This document shows, in pieces, positions 1 through 10,309 of a stretch of DNA of 64,000 nt. The stretch's first letter is position 1, and each line of letters begins with the position of its first letter. The stretch covers positions 80,627,718 to 80,691,717 of the forward strand of contig NC_061862.1 of the NCBI RefSeq assembly GCF_907164915.1, read 5' to 3'. The DNA comes from Impatiens glandulifera (lineage: Eukaryota; Streptophyta; Magnoliopsida; Ericales; Balsaminaceae). The notes under the pieces are model-generated. The model searched no databases. It had not been told where the DNA came from and worked only from the letters and a program-made list of their open reading frames with translations. The translations under genes were made by a program, and so were the position numbers.

Positions 1-579
1 TTGGTCTTGTAACATGCGAGGTTAGACGTATACGTCTAATAGACGTTAGACATTTTTACGTCAAGAGCAAGTGGAAGCTCACGTCTAACCAGACACACAT
101 GCAACACGGGTTGCTTATGCATAATTAGACATGTCGTCTAATAGACAGAGTTTTCAAGTAGAAATGAAAAATGTGAAAAGTAGAATTAACGTCTAACTAC
201 TTGTGTACTTAGACTTTTCATCTTCTGGCTATCTGGACAGCTATCATCTGCATATGAATCTGTCCATGTACCATTTTCCCGCCTAAAATAAACCAGTCAC
301 CTCTCAAATAAATTTAAGACAGGTGTCTCTCAATTTGTCAAGAGTGACTGACATTTCTGATATTATTTCCACTTATACGTCTAATATTAACTGCATGCTT
401 TCATGATTAATATTAACAGTTGTGTCCCTAGGGAATAGGTCTGTGACTCTTTGACGGTTGATATAATTATTAGATATTAACTACACGTTAGGTTCTTCAT
501 ATTTAATGAATGGTATTACTCAAATGGGTAAGTATTCCTAAGTCCATATCTCTCTCTGTCTAAAATTTGAATCGTCAAG
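1..579. other. Non-coding flank with scattered GTCTAA/TTAGAC motifs
   Basis: No gene is visible. The first 400 bases carry many copies of the hexamer GTCTAA or its complement TTAGAC, often as ACGTCTAA, in both orientations. This block is not repeated elsewhere in the window, so it lies outside the PR-1 tandem array. It may be the 5' non-coding part of the repeat element that encodes the broken ORF at 580, but no LTR end or primer binding site could be recognised. Confidence 0.4.
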
Positions 580-1341
580 ATGACTTCCTTTTCTCCAAAA
601 TCTCTGCAGGTAGATTTCCAATCTGTATATTCTACTCCAATCCGTGGAATGGTTCAAATGTTTGAATCATTAGAAGCCTCTGGGTTGAAGAAGTTTCTTC
701 GCCCCCACTGCATCTATCACGAACAAATCATTCGTGAGTTCTTTGAAACCGCCAAGTTTTACAACGACAAATATATCTGCGGGATTGTTCTCGGTAGAAT
801 GTTTTGTTTTGATGAAGATACTTTTGGCATGTTCTTCTTTCTCCCAACCGTAGGAATCCATGAGTTTCCTCCCTCCTCTCCTGAAATCCGGTCGGAGATG
901 ATGAGTGTCTTCTCATACGCGACCCTTCCAGTAAAGAATCACGGGAAGAGTAGCTTTTTGAAAGTTGAGTACGCCTTACTCAGCGACATCATCTCCAAAT
1001 CTCTCCTTGCAAAAGATTCCTCTTACACTTACTGTTCAAAAGTTTTTGAGATGATGGTGGCTATTACAAGGGGTGTTGTCATCAACTAGAAGAAAGTTCT
1101 CTTCGAGAATCTGGTCAGAATGCTCTGTTCCAGGAAGACGATCTTCGGTTTTAATGCTCCTCTTGGTGCATTTCTTTGTTTTCTTCTCGATGAATTTGGT
1201 CATGGGTATCATTCATCCTCAAAAACCCTAAATAGCCAGAAGATTGTTGACTATGTTCTTAGGGTAAATAAGCTCAAATCAAAGAAACGGGATAGAGGTG
1301 TCTACAACTCCGCTCTAACCGCAGTCTTAGAGACTTCTTAG
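580..1341 (+). pseudogene. Broken repeat-associated ORF (Lamiales-type retroelement-linked protein)
   Basis: One reading frame runs from ATG 580 to a TAA near 1341, interrupted by a single TAG at 1087-1089; the two halves (169 and 73 residues) are in the same frame. The product has no signal peptide or membrane segment. From memory it resembles a large family of repeat-associated proteins found in Gesneriaceae/Lamiales genomes, with the pattern 'GMVQMFESLEASGL' near the N-terminus and 'MMVAITRGVVIN' just before the stop. In those relatives a tryptophan codon usually follows, so the stop is probably TGG to TAG. The family has no established function and is usually found in retroelement-like contexts. 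Its position left of the first gag relic marks the edge of the tandem array. It could instead be a read-through remnant of a host gene. Confidence 0.5.
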
Positions 1342-1502
1342 GTTGTAGATTCTTCTTCCTTGATGATGTTAAAAAGGGGAAAGAAATAAAGAGAAAGGAG
1401 GAGGATAGGAATTATTTTGTTTTTGTTGTTTTCAAAAGATGTTGTGTATTCCTCTTGAAAAACACTCTTGATTTTGACTCTATCTGATATTTTTATTTGA
1501 TA
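1342..1502. other. Short non-coding spacer to array boundary
   Basis: AT-rich spacer with a purine-rich tract near 1375-1410. At about 1503 the sequence becomes alignable to 13010 and 32550, so this is the left boundary of the repeated units. Confidence 0.4.
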
Positions 1503-1930
1503 ATGGTATTATTTATGACGGCTTGCCTTTGATGGCTTCTTTCTTCAGTGCGTTGTTATATCTCATTCCAAAAGCGATCAAGTCCTCCATCAAAATGTAG
1601 TTTTTGACCGTCATGACTTTGGTGTACGCTACATTCATATTAATGTAGATCATATTTACTTGAGTTTGTTCGTTCGACCTTCCACCTATAGCCATATGAT
1701 TCAAAGATTTCACATACACCCTACTTAATACTCCTAAGCTTTCTCTCAAGCTTGTCCACCTTCAAGAACATACTGAACTAGCTTATGAAAACATTGATTA
1801 GATATTCAATAGTTTGGTGTTGGGATATGTTTTGGCATATATACCACTCGGGTTAAAATTCTTCAAGATACCGAGGTAACAATTGTAACACCCTAGGCTC
1901 CTTAAGATGCAATTACATGATGTTTGTCAA
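1503..1930 (-). mobile_element. Gypsy-type gag relic (unit 1)
   Basis: The minus strand has an open stretch (1749-1513) whose peptide includes 'VNMIYINMNVAYTKVMTVKN' and 'LIAFGMRYNNALKKEAIKG'. The same sequence recurs at 13017-13220 and 32536-32754. In unit 4 it is followed on the minus strand by a CxxHxxxxGHxxxxC zinc knuckle, which identifies it as gag of a Ty3/gypsy element. Only the middle of gag survives. Its right edge runs into LINE sequence through the shared motif GTCAAGTAAATGTT near 1926. Confidence 0.6.
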
Positions 1931-2165
1931 GTAAATGTTCATATAAATTGTCGGATCCTTATTCCCAACATACTTGGTCAGATGTGATAATTTCAGTCCA
2001 TGAGGGATCACATCACTCTTTTTTGCCTCCAATTTGTATTTTCAATTGTCCCGTATGTGTCGACTTTCCTTTAGTTATGGCATCACTTTGCGCTTTCATT
2101 TTGATCGTCCCTAGTTCAAGGTTGGTTCACAAAACCTCCATCTGTAAACCCGTTTTTTTAAGTTT
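1931..2165 (+). mobile_element. LINE endonuclease relic (unit 1)
   Basis: The plus-strand peptide contains 'SSKCSYKLSDPYSQHTWSD' and 'SVHEGSHHSFLPPICIFN', matching the end of the L1-type endonuclease domain, where the usual motif is SDH-P; here the Asp is replaced by His. The longer copy at 35684-36270 supplies the N-terminal part, which is absent here. Confidence 0.65.
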
Positions 2166-3823
2166 AAATTGGAGTATTTTCAATATAAAGTGAATAAAAA
2201 AAATTAGTTCAACCAAAATTTTCAAAATCATGTTAGCCTTGAATCTCTACCCAAATATTTACAAAATTAAGTTGTAAATGAAATATAATAAACTTAAATA
2301 TATAAAAATTAAAATTTATAAATAAATAAAATTACGGACAAAATAGGAGAGTAGGTTTTATATAATTTTTATAAACTTTTAGAATTTTTTAAACATCTAA
2401 TTAACCCCCACACTAATGTAGAATTTATATATTTTATTATAATAAATTTAATTTCTCTTATAATGTATTTTATTTTAATATATTATATTTGTGAAATTAA
2501 GTAATTTATAAATATGTAGAGACATAAATTTGGTAATAATAATAAATAAAAAAATGTTGGACGAATTCATTGAAAAAATATGGAAAGACGAACTTAATAT
2601 TAATTATTGATGGTTGGCTTCCATCACGCCGCCTCCTTCACCTTGGCCGCCGCCCATGACTTCCCTATCCATTTTCAGAATTTAACGAAAAACATAAATT
2701 TCAACTATTAAATTGCTTAAATTAATAATTAAAAAATATAATTATAAAATTTAAATAGTCACTATAATAATTCAATAATTAAAACCATAAATAACCTGAC
2801 TGTTTCTTTTTAAACAATTAAAAAATCCTCAAATAACAACATCAAACAAGGTATTTTTCAAATATTCAATAGAAACCCTTCACAAATAACCAACATCAAA
2901 CAAGCCCTAGTAAACTCAGTTAACTTCCACGGAACTGTTCGAGGATGACAAATTAAAACAACTAATTCCATTAATTAATATATAGTACAAGGTTAATAAC
3001 CAGTAGTTTTTCCTTTTTAAAATGATCAACATTATAATAATATATCAAGACTTGTTGTATCATTTTGAATTGGTATTTGGTATTGATATTGCATGCATGG
3101 AATAAAACTAGACTTACATACATGGAATGGACAAACCAAATTTCCACGTGAGTTCATACTGGTTCAATGATGACGACCATTAATATTTTTTGGAAGGATT
3201 ATTGTTTGGTTTTGGAAATAATAGGATTATTCCAGACAATTTTAGGTTAAGAAACAAAAAAAAAAAATTAGCATTGTTCTTGCATAATGACAATATATAT
3301 ACATAATTAGTTTTATAAATAAATTTTTAATAGTGTTATTTACCTATTAATAATTTTTAATTAATTTAATACTTAATTATAACTATTTTTTAATTAAATA
3401 GTTAGTGTATAAAAATATTTAATTATATATAACTAATAATAATATATAACTAATATTTTTTTATTTTTTTTATTAATGTAACGTCTATTATTATTTCAAA
3501 TAAATTCTCTATCTTATGAGTCGGTGCCTAAAAGACCAAATATCACGAGTTCGATTTTCACTTTAACACTTTAAATTAAATTAATGTGAAGGTTATATAG
3601 AAGACCGTGTCAGTTTTGTCCATTTAAAAAAACAAATAATTATATAGGGGTTTGGAAATTCTATGAAAGTGGCAAAAAAATTTCAGAGAATTATTCCTAT
3701 AAATTACCCCATAATTTCATTAGCATAACACCACCTAGCTATCTACCTACATACAGAAGTACTACAATTAATATAATCCCACTTACCAAACTCAGCTAAT
3801 TGTTCTAAGGAAGATCCAACAGT
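2166..3823 (+). promoter_or_regulatory. 5' flank and promoter of PR-1 copy 1
   Basis: Positions 2166-2600 are AT-rich non-coding DNA. A GC-rich block at 2604-2672 follows (separate entry). The proximal part has a G-box CACGTG at 3145-3150, a TGACG (as-1/TGA-factor type) motif at 3171-3175, a tRNA-like B-box GAGTTCGATTT near 3548-3558, and a TATA box TATAAAT at 3698-3704. Transcription would start about 30 bases further on, leaving a 5' leader of roughly 90 bases before ATG 3824. G-box and TGACG motifs are known salicylate/jasmonate-responsive elements of PR promoters; function here is inferred. Confidence 0.6.
2604..2672 (-). other. Conserved GC-rich 22-codon ORF in PR-1 promoter (unit 1)
   Basis: The minus strand reads from ATG (2672) to TAA (2604): MDREVMGGGQGEGGG then VMEANHQ, 22 residues. 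The block stands out as GC-rich in very AT-rich DNA and recurs before all five PR-1 genes. It is either a captured exon-1 fragment of another gene or a true short upstream divergent ORF; nothing shows it is translated. Confidence 0.45.
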
Positions 3824-4312
3824 ATGGGGCTTTACCATCTCTCACTAGCATTAGTTGTGACATTCATGGCCATGTCAATGCTTCCTCAACTCTCAACTGC
3901 CCAAAACTCCCCCCAAGACTATGTTGAGGCCCACAATGCTGCCCGGGCTCAGGTGGGAGTCGGGCCCATCGCTTGGGATGAAAACGTAGCCGCATTTGCT
4001 AGAAGTTACGCCAGCCAGAGAGCTGGGGACTGTAATCTCATGCACTCAGGCGGACCATATGGCGAAAACCTTGCAAAAGGTTTCCCGAACTTCACGGGGA
4101 GAGATGCTGTGAATATGTGGATCGAGGAGAAACCCTTCTACGACTATGACTCAAACACATGTGTCGGAGGTGAATGCTTACACTATACTCAGGTTGTGTG
4201 GCGTGATTCAGTAAGACTAGGATGTGCTAGGGTTCAATGCAATGACGGTTCGTGGTTCGTCACTTGTAACTATGATCCTCGAGGCAACTTTGTTGGAGAG
4301 AGACCTTACTAG
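3824..4312 (+). CDS. PR1: Pathogenesis-related protein 1 (PR-1), copy 1
   Basis: Single-exon gene for a 162-residue secreted CAP-superfamily defence protein. Residues 1-26 are a hydrophobic signal peptide with predicted cleavage after STA, leaving Gln27 as mature N-terminus. The CAP domain covers about 30-162 and contains '[16 protein letters not shown]', '[12 protein letters not shown]', '[16 protein letters not shown]' and 'VTCNYDP'. All six disulphide cysteines are present (70, 113, 118, 134, 139, 148). CAP-tetrad candidates are His74, Glu81, Glu102 and His120. The C-terminus after CNYD is [11 protein letters not shown], matching the CAPE immune-peptide pattern PxGNxxxxxPY. Family members bind sterols and are induced in the apoplast during defence. 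ATG 3824 is chosen because it gives the complete signal peptide and follows a 90-base leader. Near identity to copies 3, 4 and 5 shows recent duplication. Confidence in the family is very high; expression is unknown. Confidence 0.97.
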   Translation: MGLYHLSLALVVTFMAMSMLPQLSTAQNSPQDYVEAHNAARAQVGVGPIAWDENVAAFARSYASQRAGDCNLMHSGGPYGENLAKGFPNFTGRDAVNMWIEEKPFYDYDSNTCVGGECLHYTQVVWRDSVRLGCARVQCNDGSWFVTCNYDPRGNFVGERPY

Positions 4313-5279
4313 AAAACTGAAACTCGCAGTTTTAATTAATATAAGTATGAATAAACCTTGTTTGTATTTAATTAAAGATGTCGTTTATGCGGCGACTTTA
4401 TTTAAACAAACTCTAGTATGTTATGAAAAAATAAACTATAAATATGCCTAATATTTATTCAATAAAGAATGTTTCTAATATTTGTTTTTATGTTTGATTG
4501 CTAATAATTATGTTTTTTTAGCTTTGTTTAATTGTCATCATTTAATCATTGTTAGAGTTTGTCTAATTTTGATTTTTGACTCTTTCACTTTTGAAATTTA
4601 ATAAATGGTTTTAACCATTTAAAAGAAATTTGAATGTATGAGGGAATTAAAATAATGGTAATCGATATTATGCTCCTTTGTGTATTTAACTATGTTTGAA
4701 ATATTTTTTCTTACATGACCTTATTTGAAATTGTTCCTTATAAAGTTTTTTTTTAGTTTAAAATTACTTATTTTACATTTAGTTTTGTTTGAACTTTAAT
4801 CATCTAAAATTATTTAAAATATTATAAAATTGTTAATTTGTGTTGAAAATAGGCACACATTCCTCATTTACATAGTATATTTATTTTTCGTATTTATAAG
4901 TTCAACTGCGGAAAAAAATTTCACTTTCGTGTTAATGTGATTTCTTCAACTCAATTCTCAGACGACAACGGATGTAATCTTTTTCATTTATTTTTATTGA
5001 AATTACTTTTTGTACATTTAGTTTTGTTTGAATTTACATTTTAAACATCTAAAATCATATAAATGTTATAAAACTGTTAATTTAGGTTGAAAATATGCAC
5101 AAATTCTTCATTGACGTAGTATTTTTTATTTTTTTAAGTTCAACTACGGAAAAAACTTTTACTTTTTGTTTTTATGTGATTTTGTTATTGTAATATAAAG
5201 CTTGCAATATGTCTTGAATCGACCAGTCATACTGGACTTAGACCAAAAAGGTGATTATCCTCTTAATAAGAATAAATTT
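4313..5279. other. 3' flank of PR-1 copy 1
   Basis: AT-rich, no gene. AATAAA signals at 4350-4355 and in TTCAATAAAG near 4460 are candidate poly(A) signals for PR-1. This copy lacks the 18-base GTCACAGTTATTGTCATGAC-type segment found after the stop in the other units. Two similar blocks around 4780-4960 and 5010-5180 repeat the sequence TTTTACATTT/AGTTCAACTRCGGAAAAAA, an old internal duplication shared by all units. Confidence 0.5.
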
Positions 5280-6574
5280 TGTTAGGATCGGGGACGCCCT
5301 TGGAGGACTGGGGTGTTTCCGGTTTTAGGAAGGGTGACCTCTTACAACACACAACTCACTTTGGTTATAGTCCGGTTAGAGACTATGACCGTTCTCAGCA
5401 CTTCGCAAACTGTCACAGACTCTTGAACCGGGTTAAGGGCGGAAATGTCTGTTTCAGTCTAAAGCAACGTATGCGACTTAGATGATGTTTAGGAGGAGTC
5501 GGTTTTAGAAATATGAGTGGACCGATTTTTCATATAAGGAGTAAGATTGTTTTGGTTTGTGGTTAGGTTAGGTGAGTAACTAGTAAATAAAAGAAATAAC
5601 ACGAGAAAAGATTTTTTATGGATGTTCGGAGCAAACTCTCCTACGTCACCCCTTCTTCTCAGGTTATGAGAAGGATCTCCACTAACTTTCAAAGTTACAA
5701 CAATAACACAGCCGGTCGAGCCCAACTCACTACTCGCCGGTTACACCAATTCACTCTTGATGTAATACACAAATACAACACAAACACACACAAACAAAGT
5801 TTCCGGTTAATGACACAGCGGTTTTGGATCGCGCGTAAGATTTCTTTATCTCTCTAAGATTTTCGTAACTTGTGTCACCATTAATGAGGTCGCTTCGTTT
5901 TCCTTTTATAGTGAGGATGATCCTAACAGTCACTTTCTTCTCTCACCGTGGGATTGGTTAATCCAGCGTCACGCCGGTGTAGGAAGGTTGCTTGCACGTT
6001 TCACCTTCATCAACACTTGGCAAGCATTCAGACAATCCTCAGGTAAAGATGACGTTGCCGGTTTGCAGATTCAGACACGTGTCAGGCATGCACGTTTCGG
6101 CTGTCGAGGTCGGATCAGTAAATCATCATTGCTTTCCTCGCATGCTTCTAATCAAATCTTATCTTCGTTTATCCCTTCGAGATACGTCTATTTCGTCATA
6201 TTACGTCATCTTTGCAGATTGTAGTTTCCGGTTATTTCTTATACAGTATAGTCCGGCTGGGATGTGGACTTGTCTTTACTAGCCGGTCTCTCTGAGAAAG
6301 TTGAAACCGGTTCCTCTAATCTTGACTTGATCACTTGGAACTGAATTTCTTTGAAATGTTATTCAGCCGGTTTGTGAGGCTCCAGCCGGTTTATACAATT
6401 CGATCTGTTCCTGCACATAGAAGTTAATAGTTGTTTAGTTTTTCTGGCCGGTTCCAAAAATTAACTTACTTAATTTTTCTATCAATTTCTCCCTTTTTGA
6501 TTATTTAGAATAAATATTCAAAAATTGTAATGTATGGCCGGTTTGAAAATTAACTTACTTAATTTTTTTTATCA
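5280..6574. mobile_element. Solo LTR inserted only in unit 1
   Basis: The 1,295-bp block begins TGTTAGGATC, ends TTTTTTATCA and is flanked by the 5-bp duplication AATTT (5275-5279 and 6575-6579). Units 2-5 have the uninterrupted site AATAAATTTATAATGAG, so the ends are exact. TG...CA termini, 5-bp duplication and lack of gag-pol make it a solo LTR. It is GC-richer than its surroundings and carries about a dozen CCGGTT/GCCGGT motifs, denser in the right half. The segment ending TTAACTTACTTAATTTTT-TATCA occurs twice (around 6466-6485 and 6550-6574), so the right end may be an internal duplication. Confidence 0.8.
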
Positions 6575-7447
6575 AATTTATAATGAGATTTAATATAATT
6601 TGATTTGAAAATGAAGTGAGTTTGTTAATCGAAATAAATCATAACCCAAATTTCATAAATATAACTTAATTGGAACTTTAATTGGAACTTTAGGCGATAG
6701 ATTATTTTAAATTAATTATCAAGAGGGATTAAATTTCGACCATAAAATAAAAGTTGTTCATACTTGGTTATTTTTTATTTTGTACGTTTGAAAAGTATCT
6801 AACTATTTCTAACAAAAATAAATGTGAAATGAGTAATTTAAAACCAAATAAATTAACAAGGAGCAATTAAAATAAACTATATATAGAAAATATTTCAAAA
6901 TTAAATTTAGAGTGTATTATACCTTTTACCTTTAAAATAAATATTCTTAATTTCAAAAGGTTAGTTTTTCTTTCTGAATTCCTTCCTATAACAATTTTTT
7001 TTATATTTTTTTTGGTTTTTTGACATTTTAATGTTCAGTTATTTTTTTTTTTTATAAAAATCTAATAGCTCTAGCATATTAAATATTATTCAGCCTCTTT
7101 TCTTTTGTAGAGATTTTTACTTTGCCAAAAATAAATAAAAGTGTAATTTCTGAAGAAAAAAACATATTATTCGTCACTTAAATAACATATTTTATATGCC
7201 TTAAAATAATTATAAAATGAGGTATATGACGATACTTAATTAACGGCGCAAATTATACATCCTAAAAATATTGAATGACTCTTATTCTGTCTAGGATGTG
7301 AATTATTTGATTGGTTTTGTTTTGTCCTTTTTTTTCTTTAATTTTTTTTACTTTATAATTTTTTTAGCATATTAATTTAAATTAAGTTATGATATTTTAT
7401 TTTATCTTATAACTTAAATTATGATGATTTCCTTGTATTTAGCATAG
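6575..7447. other. AT-rich non-coding flank (unit 1)
   Basis: No gene. The same sequence follows every PR-1 copy (18700, 30065, 44645, 63430) with small indels and homopolymer changes. In unit 3 it stops abruptly at 30563. Confidence 0.5.
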
Positions 7448-8014
7448 TATCACGGACTGAAACTCGGTCACCGAATATTTCCTTATCCCGCGCGGTACTA
7501 TTCTAGATTATCACAATCCTAGCTAGTCAGTCTTTCTAAGTATGCAAGAAGATTGAATACTTTGAGAGAGAAAAATGTTGAAGAATATCTTGTTTATTAC
7601 AAGTGTGAGGTACACAAATGTGAGGTATTGTGAGGTGCTTGATTTATGGTTGTTATATACAAGTGGATGGATCATTCAAGATCCCGCTTGACCTAGTGTT
7701 TTCTAGACACTTCTATATCTAACATAGACCCAAGAATTCCTATAGACTTCTAGAGAATTCTACAAACTACTTACTATTAAGAACTCCTAGAGAATTCTAG
7801 AGAGTTCTCCTATCCACATACTTTAGGAACTCCTTGAGAATTATAAAGAGTTCCATGAACTTATCTACAACTAGGAGCTTCTAGAGAATTCTATAGAGTT
7901 CCAAAAAATGGAAAAGACCACAAAAACATAACAACATCTAGAACATTCTAGAACATGTGCATGAAGGCTTTACATCTTTGGATTTTGGTCACACCATTTG
8001 AATGGGTCGTGACA
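7448..8014 (-). mobile_element. Gypsy 3' LTR (unit 1)
   Basis: On the minus strand it starts TGTCACGACCC directly after the gypsy-typical polypurine tract GTGGGGGAGAA and ends at GTGATA (GTGACA in units 2 and 4), so the ends are the inverted repeat TGTCAC/GTGACA. It is rich in repeated GAATTCTCTAG/TTCTAGA palindromes between 7735 and 7900. A 5' LTR was not found in the unit, so the element is 5'-truncated. Confidence 0.7.
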
Positions 8015-8400
8015 TTCTCCCCCACATAAGTCATGGCCGTCCTCGACATGTCCTTAGACCGATGCTCGGCATGATTTTTATCGATCAGCTCCAACCGATA
8101 TGATACGTTTCCCATACATCCCTCGATGCCCAATCCCTCTTATTCTCTTTACCACGTTTGCGACCTCGAATAAATCTCATCGACGAGAACATGCCCAATC
8201 CCTCTTATTCCCTTCTTGTTGGTATTACGTTAGTCTTCCCGTGATCTAAAATGAATAATAAATCGGAATAAGGCATTATACAAGCGCATACAGGATCGAA
8301 CCATTGTAGTCCCAACACTACATCGTAGTCTTCCATGGGAACTAAGGTAAACAAGATTGTCCCATTAATTTTTGTAGGCTTTGTTGGATGAAGAATTACT
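8015..8400 (-). pseudogene. Deleted gypsy polyprotein: protease end joined to pol end (unit 1)
   Basis: Reading the minus strand, 8392-8205 encodes the C-terminal part of a retropepsin domain with 'VPMEDYDVVLGLQWFD' and 'LDHGKTNVIPTRR'. This is followed, without reverse transcriptase, RNase H or integrase core, by the last part of pol 'GNVSYRLELIDKNH' (8133-8015) and then the LTR. Units 2 and 4 keep about 400 bp more of the pol tail. Here that piece is deleted and replaced by an 18-20-bp filler at 8126-8145 copied from 8191-8210. The element cannot be autonomous. Confidence 0.7.
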
Positions 8401-9318
8401 ATTTTTTTTTTTGAAAAATTCTGATTATTTTATAAAACTTCGTCTAAAATAGTTTGTCTGCTTGTTGAGAAAAAAGCTAACGTCGTTAACCATTATATAT
8501 AACAAACGTACGTACAAGATCCTATGATATCTTTTATCCATAAATCTCCTTTTGAAACCCAAAACCTCTAGCACAAAATGTTCAATACAATTTCAATGTC
8601 ATATTTATATCAAAAACATATCCACGCATTAAAAATAAAGAAACCAAACACACATAAAGTAATAAAAATCAAACTCTTCCAAACTCACCGTATCCATATT
8701 TATTCTAGGTACTCCATAAAGAAACAAATTAAACATGATTTAACTAATTGTACCAAGTTTAAATTCTAAATTTTGAAAACCATAAATCAAACATTACCAT
8801 TGCAAGGGTGAATATAAGAACAAAGTTAAAGGTTAAAAAATTCAAAGAGCTAAAAATGAAGATAATTTCAACCGAATTAAACAACTCTCCAAAATTTATG
8901 CAAATACATTTGGTAGCTGTCCTAATAAAATCAATAAGCAAAGTAATGCATCAAAATATGATTAATAAAATAAATGGTTAAGTATATTTGTGGATTATAT
9001 GTTTAACTCCATTGTGGCCACATTTAACCCCACCAAGGTAGCCAGTGATAATAGTCAGCTTAAAAGATTAAAATGTCACGGGTTCGATTTTTATCAATGA
9101 GCGTTTTGAATTTAAGCAGATCATATGTTTATGGGGTATTATGCTAGTTCTTATTTATTTCTACAAAATTGAAATGAAATATTCACTAGTTGCAAGGACC
9201 TAAATTAAGATAGAATAATTATCAAATTAAATGCAAATTCAGGAATGATGTAATTGTGATATCAAGATACAAACATATAATTTAAGAAAGCCAAAATAAA
9301 TTTTAAAATAAAAACATT

Positions 9319-9321
<3 letters not shown>
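8401..9321. other. Non-coding spacer with SINE-like B-box (unit 1)
   Basis: No gene. Near 9040-9110 the sequence AAGGTAGCCAGTGATAATAG ... CACGGGTTCGATTT resembles a decayed tRNA-derived A-box/B-box pair, also present at 21478-21535 and 47458-47520. Open stretches here are interrupted or lysine/isoleucine-rich and not protein-like. Confidence 0.4.

Positions 9322-9361
<40 letters not shown>
9322..9361. repeat. (TA)n microsatellite, about 20 units
   Basis: Uninterrupted TA dinucleotide run. The homologous tracts are about 47 units in unit 2 and about 56 in unit 4. Confidence 0.9.
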
Positions 9362-9364
<3 letters not shown>

Positions 9365-10309
9365 ATTAATATATATATTTTAGAATTTGTGTTTGGTATA
9401 TGATATAAAAATTTTAAATGGATAAAGGATTATTTTATTTTTAATTAATTTAAGTAAATATATGAGTTTAGATTTTTTTTATTATTAATATTGCATTATC
9501 ATTAATTTTTAAATATATTTATCATTACAAATTATTATATTATTATTTAATATATTAATTATTAAATTTAATAACTAATGAAATTTAACTAATATATAAA
9601 AATCAATTATAATAGAAACTTTTATTTGTATTTTATTTATTTAATTTAAATATTATTAATTGGAACATACTTTTATTTAATTTAAATTGTAGAAAAAACT
9701 TATGACAATAATAATTAATAAATTATTTTTATAAGTATAATTTTTTAATAATATAAATTTTTTAATAACATTTTAAATACTGAATGTACGTCAAATGTAT
9801 TTTGTTATATAACTCAAATGATTTATTTTTGATAAATTGATTTATTTTTTACAACAGGTAACAATTTTTATGATTAAACTTTTACAATGTTGGTCACAGA
9901 AGAGTAGTTCCTCTTGTCTACGACTCCAAATTAAAATTTTCTCACTTTTATTTTTAAGAAGAAAAAAAAGACATTTTTATTTAACATTAATAAAAATTGA
10001 TCAAAGAACAAAAACAATTCTACATCAAACAAGTTTAATTCTTTAAATGAATTGCTGATCAATATTATATAGTGGTTTGGAAATTGTATGCAAGTGGGAC
10101 AATATTTCAACACAATTGTTAGTTAAATTCTAAACATTATCTCTAGCTAACGAGGGATTTAAACTTTTGATCAACTATATTGCAGCATTGATCATTAATT
10201 AATATATGACCATATATGAAAAACAAACAAGGCACCAGAGTAGACATATATATATTAAAAATAATAATGATATCAATCAATTTATTTTTAATTAAACAAA
10301 AATAATGAT
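9362..10309. other. AT-rich non-coding DNA (unit 1)
   Basis: No coding signal; homologous to 22125-23080 and 47866-48800. Confidence 0.45.

Noticed and set aside
4224..4451. Second ORF overlapping the end of PR-1 copy 1
   Set aside because: Out-of-frame shadow of PR-1 running into AT-rich 3' sequence, with no conserved features.
7735..7990. Clustered TTCTAGA/GAATTC palindromes as heat-shock elements
   Set aside because: They are alternating AGAATTCT/TTCTAGA repeats inside an LTR and resemble nGAAn arrays, but spacing is irregular and no gene lies in position to use them.
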